A model generated the notes under the pieces. It was not told the DNA's origin, did not search any database, and saw nothing but the letters and a program-made list of their open reading frames with translations. Below, piece by piece: positions 1-5,484 of a stretch of 6,745 nucleotides of DNA. The stretch covers positions 1 through 6,745 of the forward strand of contig CAJYIL010000262.1 in assembly GCA_913774795.1 (NCBI GenBank). Reading direction: 5' to 3'. The position numbers and the translations under genes are program-made. How positions within the stretch are numbered: position 1 is the first letter of the stretch; the number at the start of each line of letters is the position of its first letter. Source of the DNA: Pseudobdellovibrionaceae bacterium. Its GTDB lineage: Bacteria > Bdellovibrionota > Bdellovibrionia > Bdellovibrionales > JAMPXM01.

Positions 1-8
1 CGAATACA

Positions 9-33
9 GCGCCGCTCGCGAGACGAGCGGTGC
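9..33. repeat. GC-rich inverted repeat able to form a 10-bp hairpin
   Basis: The arms at 9-18 and 24-33 pair over ten positions with one G-T wobble around a five-base loop (CGAGA). No T-run follows on either strand, so it is not a canonical intrinsic terminator. It may be the 3' end of an upstream transcript or part of a gene cut by the left edge. The three forward frames through it stop at about 54, 61 and 118, and none gives a recognisable protein. Confidence 0.4.
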
Positions 34-112
34 GTCGATGGCCCCAGTGTCTAGAGATTAGACGAACCATTCTTGTTTTCAGGGGCTCTAGTGCGATTCG
101 CGCAAGCCACGT

Positions 113-130
113 AAATTGAGGCCTCAAATT
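113..130. repeat. Near-perfect palindrome upstream of the secreted-protein gene
   Basis: TTGAGGCCTCAA at 116-127 is a perfect 12-bp palindrome. Two further matching pairs beyond one mismatch extend it to 113-130 (16 of 18 positions). It has no spacer, which suits a dimeric protein-binding site better than an RNA hairpin. It ends 8 bases before the Shine-Dalgarno of the gene at 151, so a bound protein or a transcript structure could affect that gene. The regulatory role is an inference. Confidence 0.35.
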
Positions 131-138
131 TCCGTTGT

Positions 139-144
139 AAGGAG
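139..144 (+). promoter_or_regulatory. Shine-Dalgarno AAGGAG deciding the GTG start at 151
   Basis: AAGGAG is a near-consensus ribosome-binding site, six bases before the GTG at 151. It supports that GTG over the in-frame ATG at 166, which would lose the basic N-terminal end of the signal peptide. Confidence 0.75.
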
Positions 145-150
145 TTCGGT

Positions 151-576
151 GTGAAAGCTTTCGCTATGATCGCATTGGTTCTTGGTTTCTCGATGCACGC
201 TCAAGCTAGCGACCTTCGCGTCAGCGGCGAAAAGGCGACGACACTTCTAAACGTTCTCGTCGATCTCGGCTCGAAAATGGACTGCGGCATGGGCAAGTGC
301 GGTACAACGATCACGAACATCTCGTGCATCGATAACCACGTTCACCCAAATGAGTGCTCGCTCCAAGTTCAAACAGAAACAGGCGACTCAAAGCAGATCG
401 CCCTCTCCGGCGCGCACACGCAGGCCTTCGTTGCAAGCCTCGAGCTCGCAACAGAGACAAACCTTCAAGCGTGCCAATCTGAAGAGTGCACGGTGAACTT
501 GAAATCGGTCGACTGCCTCATCCCGCCAGGCGAACTCGATTACGACATGCAAGCTTACTGCACGGTCGTGAAGTAA
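151..576 (+). CDS. Small secreted protein with two repeated four-cysteine modules, function unknown
   Basis: The product is 141 residues and starts at GTG with a strong ribosome-binding site. Residues 1-19 form a classical signal peptide (one Lys, hydrophobic stretch, HAQA before the cut), so the mature protein should enter the periplasm or be secreted. The mature part has eight cysteines, at 45, 50, 59, 69 and at 108, 113, 122, 137. The first three of each set share the spacing C-x4-C-x8-C, and the surrounding sequence is similar (CGTTITNISC against CTVNLKSVDC). This suggests an internal duplication of a small, probably disulfide-bonded domain. I do not recognise a family or an enzymatic motif. 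The gene is transcribed towards lon and ends at a shared terminator. It is probably a stand-alone gene. That it is a real gene is well supported by signal peptide, ribosome-binding site and terminator; its role is unknown. Confidence 0.85.
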   Translation: MKAFAMIALVLGFSMHAQASDLRVSGEKATTLLNVLVDLGSKMDCGMGKCGTTITNISCIDNHVHPNECSLQVQTETGDSKQIALSGAHTQAFVASLELATETNLQACQSEECTVNLKSVDCLIPPGELDYDMQAYCTVVK

Positions 577-597
577 GACGCGCTCTTGCGATAAAAG

Positions 598-630
598 AAA
601 AAAGCCGCCCCTTTCGGGAGCGGCTTTTTT
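598..630. terminator. Bidirectional intrinsic terminator between the secreted-protein gene and lon
   Basis: An A6 tract (598-603), a GC-rich stem (GCCGC 604-608 with GCGGC 620-624, plus an inner CCC/GGG pairing) and a T6 tract (625-630) form a symmetric Rho-independent terminator. Read on the plus strand it lies 21 bases after the stop at 576. Read on the minus strand it lies 24 bases after the lon stop. It therefore serves both convergent genes. Confidence 0.9.
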
Positions 631-654
631 GTTTCTGCGTGAGCAGATTCGAGA

Positions 655-3141
655 TTAGTGAGCTTGGACTTCGTGACCCGTGAAGTTTGCTTTCAAACCC
701 AAGCCGCGATCGACTTTGTTTTTGAAGAGCATCTCTGGCTTCTTGATATCCAGAGCGTTCACGAGAACTTGGTCGACGTGGCTCACGAGGATCACTTTGA
801 GTTCTTTCAAGACCTCCTTCGGGATGTCTTTCAGATCTTTTTCGTTTTCCTTCGGGATGATCACCGTCTTGATACCGCCGCGGTGAGAAGCCAAAATCTT
901 CTCTTTCAATCCGCCGATCGGCATCGCTTTACCACGAAGCGAAATCTCGCCCGTCATCGCGAGCGTGCGCTTCACCGGAATCTTCATGATCGCCGAAACG
1001 ATCGAAGTCGTGATCGCAAGACCTGCCGATGGACCGTCTTTCGGAGTCGCGCCATCTGGAACGTGGATGTGGATGTCGCAGTTCTGGAAGAACTCTTTGT
1101 CCAATCCGAAGAGTGGTCCGCGTGAACGAACGTAGCTCATCGCTGCCGAGCAAGACTCTTTCATTACGTCGCCGAGTGAACCTGTGATCGTGAATTTGCC
1201 ACGTCCCGGAACAATCGTCGCTTCGATCGGAAGAAGATCTCCGCCGACTTCTGTGTACGCCATCCCGTTCGTGAGACCGATCTCGTTTTCTTCTTCGATC
1301 TTCCCGTGCGTGAACTTGTGTGGCCCGAGGAGCTCAACGAGTTTCTGCGGAGTCACAACGTAGTTCTTGTTCGAAGCTTTGAGGCCTTTCACAGCCGACT
1401 CTGCTTTTTGACCCTTCTTCGCCGACTTGTTCTCAGTCGCCGCTTGCTCAGTGATCAACACTTTCGCAACTTTACGGCAAACGTTTGCCACTTGGCGCTC
1501 GAGGTTACGAACACCCGACTCGCGAGTGTAGTAACGGATCAAGTTACGAACCGTCGAATCCTGGAAGGTGACTTTGCGGTCAGCCAAACCGTGGATCTCG
1601 AGCTGCTTCGGAACCAAGTACTTCTTCGCGATGTGGAACTTCTCGTCTTCGATGTAACCTTCGAGCGAGATGATCTCCATACGATCGAGGAGCGGACGCG
1701 GAATCGTGTGAAGCGAGTTCGCGGTCGTGACGAACATCACCTTCGAGAGGTCGTAATCGACTTCGAGGTAGTGATCGACGAACGTTTGGTTTTGCTCTGG
1801 ATCGAGAACTTCGAGGAGAGCCGCCGAAGGATCACCACGGAAGTCGTTCGACATCTTATCGATTTCGTCGAGAAGCAAGATCGGGTTACCCGTATCGGTC
1901 TTACGAAGCGCTTGCAGGATTTTACCCGGCATCGCACCTACGTACGTTTTGCGGTGACCACGGATCTCGGCTTCGTCACGAACGCCACCGAGAGAGATCC
2001 GGTTGAACGACTTGCCCAAGCTCTTCGCGATCGAGCGAGCGAGGGACGTCTTACCGACCCCTGGAGGTCCGACGAGACACAAGATCGGGCCGCGCATGTT
2101 CGGAGCGATCGCTTGAACAGCCAAGTGTTCGAGGATGCGCTCTTTCACCTTCTCGAGTCCCCAGTGATCGTCATCGAGGATTTCTTGCGCGAGTTTGATG
2201 TCGTGTTTATCGACAGAGTAATTCTGCCAAGGGAGCGAAAGCATCCAGTCAATGTAGTTACGAACGACCGTTGCCTCAGCTGACATCGGCGACATCATCT
2301 TCAGCTTCTTAATTTCTTTGAGAACTTTCTCGCGAGCTTCGTCCGAGAACTTCTTCTTGCGAGCGGCTTCTTCGAGATCAGCCAACTCCGCTTGGTAGTC
2401 GTCTTTCTCGCCGAGCTCTTTCTGGATCGCCTGCATTTGCTCGTTGAGGTAGTACTCCTTCTGCGAGCGCTCCATTTGCTTCTTCACGCGCGTGCGGATC
2501 TTCTTCTCGACTTCGAGAATTTCGATTTCGCCCGTCATGAGGTTTAAGAGCTGCTCAAGGCGTTTACCTGGATCCGCCACTTCGAGGATCTTTTGCTTAT
2601 CTTCGAGTTTGAGGTTGAGCTGCGCGACGATGATATCCGCGAGTTCACCAGCCGCTTCGATCGTCGAAACGCGCATGAGGATTTCTGGCGGAATGCGTTT
2701 GTTCAACTTCACGTAGGACTCGAACGTCGTTTTCACCGAACGCATGAGCGCTTGTGTTTCGACCGGGCTCTCCATCTTTTCAGGGAGGTCCTGGACTTCG
2801 ACGACGAAGAAGTTGTCGTTCGCGGCGAATTTTTCGATACGCACGCGACGCTTACCTTCGACGAGAACTTTCACTGTTCCGTCTGGCAAACGAAGAAGTT
2901 GAATGATGGTACCCACTGTTCCGACTTCGTAAATGTCGCCGGCTTCTGGGTTGTTTGTCTTAGCGTCTTTTTGAGCCGCAAGGACGATGTCGGTTTGTTT
3001 GCTCATGGCCTCTTCGAGAGCGTTGATGCTCTTCTCGCGGCCCACGAACAACGGCATCATCATGTGCGGGAAGATGATGAGGTCGCGGAGAGGGAGTAAA
3101 GGGAGTTTGTAGCTGTCTGACCGTCCTGATCCTTCGGACAT
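655..3141 (-). CDS. lon: ATP-dependent serine protease Lon
   Basis: This 828-residue cytoplasmic AAA+ protease degrades misfolded and selected regulatory proteins. The N-terminal substrate-binding (LAN) domain begins with the typical LPLLPLRDLIIFPHM near residue 13. A helical region follows at about 205-330. The ATPase has Walker A GPPGVGKT (358-365), Walker B LLLDEID (422-428), sensor-1 TTAN (472-475), a likely arginine finger Arg487 (LLDRM) and sensor-2 Arg545 (GVRNLER). The protease domain has catalytic Ser705 in PKDGPSAG and Lys748 in GGLKEK, 43 residues apart as in E. coli Lon. All catalytic residues are present. A Lys/Ala-rich stretch at about 564-593 between ATPase and protease domains is longer than in E. 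coli Lon. The ATG at 3141 is preferred over an in-frame ATG at 3177 because AAGGAG lies six bases before it. The gene has its own promoter and leader, so it need not depend on clpX transcription. Identity is secure. Confidence 0.98.
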   Translation of the reverse strand: MSEGSGRSDSYKLPLLPLRDLIIFPHMMMPLFVGREKSINALEEAMSKQTDIVLAAQKDAKTNNPEAGDIYEVGTVGTIIQLLRLPDGTVKVLVEGKRRVRIEKFAANDNFFVVEVQDLPEKMESPVETQALMRSVKTTFESYVKLNKRIPPEILMRVSTIEAAGELADIIVAQLNLKLEDKQKILEVADPGKRLEQLLNLMTGEIEILEVEKKIRTRVKKQMERSQKEYYLNEQMQAIQKELGEKDDYQAELADLEEAARKKKFSDEAREKVLKEIKKLKMMSPMSAEATVVRNYIDWMLSLPWQNYSVDKHDIKLAQEILDDDHWGLEKVKERILEHLAVQAIAPNMRGPILCLVGPPGVGKTSLARSIAKSLGKSFNRISLGGVRDEAEIRGHRKTYVGAMPGKILQALRKTDTGNPILLLDEIDKMSNDFRGDPSAALLEVLDPEQNQTFVDHYLEVDYDLSKVMFVTTANSLHTIPRPLLDRMEIISLEGYIEDEKFHIAKKYLVPKQLEIHGLADRKVTFQDSTVRNLIRYYTRESGVRNLERQVANVCRKVAKVLITEQAATENKSAKKGQKAESAVKGLKASNKNYVVTPQKLVELLGPHKFTHGKIEEENEIGLTNGMAYTEVGGDLLPIEATIVPGRGKFTITGSLGDVMKESCSAAMSYVRSRGPLFGLDKEFFQNCDIHIHVPDGATPKDGPSAGLAITTSIVSAIMKIPVKRTLAMTGEISLRGKAMPIGGLKEKILASHRGGIKTVIIPKENEKDLKDIPKEVLKELKVILVSHVDQVLVNALDIKKPEMLFKNKVDRGLGLKANFTGHEVQAH

Positions 3142-3147
3142 TCGGGG

Positions 3148-3153
3148 CTCCTT
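3148..3153 (-). promoter_or_regulatory. Shine-Dalgarno AAGGAG of lon
   Basis: On the minus strand AAGGAG sits six bases before the ATG at 3141. The alternative upstream ATG at 3177 has only AGAGG directly against it, which is too close. This fixes the lon start and removes 12 residues from the longest open frame. Confidence 0.8.
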
Positions 3154-3188
3154 CCTAGTAGAGCTTGATAGAAGCATCCTCTGGTTCT

Positions 3189-3221
3189 CTAACAGACCGG
3201 TCTCATCGACCGTTCGGTTAG
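3189..3221. repeat. Inverted repeat in the lon 5' leader
   Basis: Arms of 14 bases, CTAACAGACCGGTC (3189-3202) and GACCGTTCGGTTAG (3208-3221), match at 12 of 14 positions around a five-base spacer. The right-hand end is about 24 bases downstream of the predicted lon transcription start, and the left-hand end about 48 bases upstream of the lon ATG. It could be an operator for a dimeric repressor or a stem-loop in the lon mRNA. It does not match the CIRCE element (TTAGCACTC-N9-GAGTGCTAA). The regulatory role is an inference. Confidence 0.45.
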
Positions 3222-3251
3222 CGCTGCACCCGAAGATGTCTCCTAATTTCC

Positions 3252-3279
3252 ATTATAGGAATTTGATCGAAGTTGTGAA
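3252..3279 (-). promoter_or_regulatory. Sigma70-type promoter of lon
   Basis: On the minus strand a perfect -10 box TATAAT (3257 to 3252) lies 16 bases downstream of a -35 box TTCACA (3279 to 3274; five of six match TTGACA). Transcription should begin near 3245, giving a leader of about 100 nt before the lon ATG. A short imperfect inverted repeat (TTCC/GGAA core) brackets the -10 box. No convincing heat-shock (sigma32-type) promoter was seen here. Confidence 0.7.
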
Positions 3280-3403
3280 GTGATTTTCAGATGATGCGCG
3301 ACCGTTAGGAAAGCGGCGAGACGCCCCTGCCGGGTGCGGATTCTGTCTCCCAAAAGCGCGAGTAATGGGAGTGTGAAAAAGTGGGATGGGGTCTTGCGCA
3401 ACC

Positions 3404-3432
3404 CGACCTCGCGGTGCTTGACCGCGCGGTCG
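3404..3432. repeat. Strong hairpin just after the lipoprotein gene
   Basis: Arms of 12 bases, CGACCTCGCGGT (3404-3415) and ACCGCGCGGTCG (3421-3432), match at 11 of 12 positions around the loop GCTTG. It starts six bases after the stop of the lipoprotein gene on the minus strand. No T-run follows it, so it is not a textbook intrinsic terminator. Its position fits a 3' stabilising structure or an atypical terminator for the gene block read from the right. The rest of 3142-3438 holds the lon promoter and leader, and I see no gene in it. Confidence 0.45.
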
Positions 3433-3438
3433 AAAACG

Positions 3439-3921
3439 TCACGGTTTTCCGGTGAAGACGAGCTGAGGTTTTAGCGTGCCGCCCTTCACTTCAACGGGTT
3501 TATCGTCGACCGTCACGTTCACCAATTCCGCTAGCGATTTGACCGAGACCGTTTTGACCTTGCCCTCGCGCGAACTTCCGGCACCCGAGCGGATCAACAT
3601 GTAGACGTAAAAATCATCACTGCCTGTCTTCTTAATCACCCGAATTTCGGTTTTGATCGGGACCTGGCGATCGATGATTTCAATCTTATCTTCGCCCGTC
3701 AGACCCGAGTCGCCTTTGTGATAAGGCTCAAGTTTGAGTGTGACCGTTTGTTCCCCGTGCGTGACCGGCTTCTCGCACTTGTTTTTGCGTGGGCAGAATG
3801 TGGTGACGATCGATCGTGTGAATTCGACGCTCGGAGTAGCGCTCGCGACCGGCGGCGCTTCGGGAAGCGGCGGTGTCGTCGTGCAAGATGCGAGAAGGAG
3901 GACGGCAATCAGCAGTTTCAT
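3439..3921 (-). CDS. Small lipoprotein, function unknown
   Basis: The product is 160 residues with a type II signal peptide: one Lys, a hydrophobic run and the lipobox LASC, giving lipidation at Cys13. Thr at +2 rather than Asp suggests outer-membrane sorting by the E. coli rule. A Pro/Ala-rich linker (about 14-31) follows, then Cys43 and Cys49 that could pair, then a domain of alternating charged and hydrophobic stretches that looks beta-rich. I do not recognise a family. Its ATG overlaps the stop of the preceding gene (ATGA, 3918-3921), with AGGA eight bases upstream inside that gene, so the two are probably translated together and may work together. A strong hairpin follows its stop codon. 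Confidence 0.8.
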   Translation of the reverse strand: MKLLIAVLLLASCTTTPPLPEAPPVASATPSVEFTRSIVTTFCPRKNKCEKPVTHGEQTVTLKLEPYHKGDSGLTGEDKIEIIDRQVPIKTEIRVIKKTGSDDFYVYMLIRSGAGSSREGKVKTVSVKSLAELVNVTVDDKPVEVKGGTLKPQLVFTGKP

Positions 3922-4442
3922 AAACGGAGTCCTTTCATCGCTGCAAATTTGGCAAAAGCCGCGTCGCAGACTTCGGGTTCGTAGCCAGGTTGAAGCTTGA
4001 GCCCAACGACCATCACGGTGTCGGAGATCACCCCGCGAGAGTCACGAAGCGTGTGACGAGAGGCGAACGATTCGGAGCCAGCGTGGTACTCCGTCCCGTC
4101 TCGTCGCACTTTCAGAGATGACCCGATGAACTGGCATCCGCCGCGTCCCAGCTGAATCGGTTTGCCCTCCGCCCAAGTCACGACAAAGTAAGCGTGGTCG
4201 TTGTCGGTTTTGAGCATCGAGCACCCGCCAGCGACGTACGCGTCTGGTTCAGGACCACTCACCCAATGAGTCGAGACGTATTCACGTTGAGGTTCAAACG
4301 TGATCGAGAAGCCCGAAAACTTGGCGCTCGTGAGAGCCCATGATCCTGTTGTGTCTGCGCTGTAAACGCACGTGTACAGCGACCGCGGCGACGCGATCGC
4401 AACTGATGACAACAAGAACGGAAGAAGAAATCGAAGCACCAA
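3918..4442 (-). CDS. Exported four-cysteine protein, function unknown
   Basis: The product is about 174 residues with a signal peptide (VLRFLLPFLLSSVAIA, cut probably after AIA), so it should be periplasmic or secreted. The mature part has four cysteines (25, 74, 103, 159) that could form two disulfides. I see no catalytic motif and recognise no family. The start is uncertain: TTG at 4442 and GTG at 4439 are adjacent codons, and GAGG (4452-4449) lies six or nine bases upstream of them. GTG would give 173 residues. A run of eight Ts separates GAGG from the start and is also the tail of a possible terminator hairpin. The gene overlaps the lipoprotein gene by four bases and follows the sphingomyelinase-like gene by 56 bases, so these three may form one transcript. 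Confidence 0.75.
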   Translation of the reverse strand: MVLRFLLPFLLSSVAIASPRSLYTCVYSADTTGSWALTSAKFSGFSITFEPQREYVSTHWVSGPEPDAYVAGGCSMLKTDNDHAYFVVTWAEGKPIQLGRGGCQFIGSSLKVRRDGTEYHAGSESFASRHTLRDSRGVISDTVMVVGLKLQPGYEPEVCDAAFAKFAAMKGLRL

Positions 4443-4473
4443 AAAAAACCTCGCTTGAGCGTCAAACGCTAGC
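4441..4473 (-). terminator. Possible terminator or attenuator overlapping the ribosome-binding region of the next gene
   Basis: On the minus strand a stem AGCGT/ACGCT (4470-4466 with 4462-4458) around a three-base loop is extended by an outer GCT/AGC pairing across a two-base bulge. It is followed by GAGG and eight Ts (4448-4441). This could terminate transcripts from the sphingomyelinase-like gene. The same GAGG and T tract form the ribosome-binding region of the next gene, so read-through would be needed to express it from upstream. The stem is short, so the call is tentative. Confidence 0.35.
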
Positions 4474-4498
4474 GTGGCTTCTCGTGATCGGCAAACCC

Positions 4499-5344
4499 TC
4501 AGCGCAGTTCAGCGCGGATTTCGACGGCGTGGTGATCGGAGTAAGGGCACGTGCGACCCTTCGACACGTAGGTGTAATCGCGAACCCGGCTCGCGATCGC
4601 GCCGACATCGTCTTTCGACGCGAATGCGTGGTCGATCCAGCGAACGCGGTCGCCCGGAATCTTGTAACACTCATTTTTTCGTCCCGACGTCGTCGGGATT
4701 TCACCGGTGAGAGTCGCGTGCCTCATCCCGATAATCTCTTTTGCTTTCGCGAAATCGGCTTCGTCTGGAGACAAGTTCATGTCGCCTACGAGAATTTGCG
4801 CGATGCCACGCTGGCGATGTTTCGCGAGCATGACGTCGATCTGCGAGACCTGCCTAATCCGCTTTGCCCCTTGTTTGTCTGACGCTTGAAGATGCGTTGA
4901 GGCGAACTGAACGCGGCGACGATTTGCGAGTGTTGCTTCGATGAGGAGAGCGCCTTTGGCGGCGAAGCAATCGGCGCCCGCACACTTGTCGTAGTAGACG
5001 TGATCAAGAACTTTGAACGGACGCGGACTCATGACAAGAAGTCCTGACCCGAACACGTGCGGCAGGCGGCCGTCGCTGCCCAGGTAATACGAATATGGAT
5101 ACTTGGCGGAGAGAGTTTTTCGCATCTCCTTCCGGAAGCCTTTCGAGAAAGCCTCCTCGAAGAACAAGACATCGTAATTTGTTTTCAGCATCGCTTGAGC
5201 GATGAGCTTCGAGCGATCGCCTTGCATGCTCTTCTTGATCGGCCAAGGGAGCATGTAGACGTTCCAGTTGAGAACTTTGAGCGAGTCGGTCGCGTGCGCG
5301 TTGAGGCCGATCATCATGATCAGCGCGAGAACGAGCGTTTTCAT
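4499..5344 (-). CDS. Exported sphingomyelinase C-like phosphodiesterase (EEP superfamily)
   Basis: The product is 281 residues. Residues 1-18 are a signal peptide (hydrophobic run ending NAHA), so the enzyme should act outside the cytoplasm. The rest is one endonuclease/exonuclease/phosphatase domain with the motifs of bacterial Mg-dependent neutral sphingomyelinases: LNWNVYMLP (Asn28), FFEEAF (metal-binding Glu64), GSGLLVMSPRPF, THLQA (His151), GDMN (Asp188, Asn190), IDHAFAS (Asp238) and SDHHAVE (general-base His271). These line up with the active site of Bacillus cereus SMase. NVYML near the N-terminus and HLQA favour sphingomyelinase or phospholipase C over DNase I-like members. The substrate is not proven; a related phospholipid or sugar-phosphate is possible. 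Cysteines 121, 126, 226 and 266 could form disulfides. The ATG at 5344 has CGGAG eight bases upstream. The 140-base gap behind it could hold a promoter, but none is convincing. Confidence 0.88.
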   Translation of the reverse strand: MKTLVLALIMMIGLNAHATDSLKVLNWNVYMLPWPIKKSMQGDRSKLIAQAMLKTNYDVLFFEEAFSKGFRKEMRKTLSAKYPYSYYLGSDGRLPHVFGSGLLVMSPRPFKVLDHVYYDKCAGADCFAAKGALLIEATLANRRRVQFASTHLQASDKQGAKRIRQVSQIDVMLAKHRQRGIAQILVGDMNLSPDEADFAKAKEIIGMRHATLTGEIPTTSGRKNECYKIPGDRVRWIDHAFASKDDVGAIASRVRDYTYVSKGRTCPYSDHHAVEIRAELR

Positions 5345-5484
5345 CCTGAAAACTCCGGTCGTAATAGATGCGTTTTGTTTAGTGTGGAGAAGTGTGAGCC
5401 GGGTCGCGAGACCAGGCTAACAATCTAGACGAACGCGCGAGGAAGAAAGTGCCGGTCTTAGAGTTTGTGGGTCGAGCCGACGCC

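Noticed and set aside
1306..2283. Long plus-strand open frame of 325 codons opposite lon
   Set aside because: It lies wholly antisense to the conserved Lon ATPase region. Its translation is rich in Arg, Glu, Val and Leu, as expected from the complement of coding DNA, and it has no recognisable domain.
2593..3099. Plus-strand open frame of 168 codons opposite the Lon N-terminal domain
   Set aside because: It is antisense to a certain gene, shows no family motif, and its residue bias (Phe, Asp, Arg, His) is typical of a shadow frame.
3142..3177. Longer lon start at the ATG at 3177
   Set aside because: Its possible ribosome-binding site touches the start codon, while the ATG at 3141 has AAGGAG at ideal spacing and begins close to the conserved LPLLPLRD motif.
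3347..3371. CTCCCA/TGGGAG inverted repeat
   Set aside because: Six-base arms with a 13-base loop are expected by chance in a region of this composition.
3142..3438. Possible small RNA or small protein in the lon-lipoprotein gap
   Set aside because: Beyond the lon promoter, its leader repeat and the hairpin at 3404-3432 I found no open frame with a ribosome-binding site and no promoter-terminator pair supporting a separate RNA.
4340..4882. Plus-strand open frame of 180 codons across the end of the sphingomyelinase-like gene
   Set aside because: It overlaps two well-supported minus-strand genes with signal peptides and has no domain of its own.
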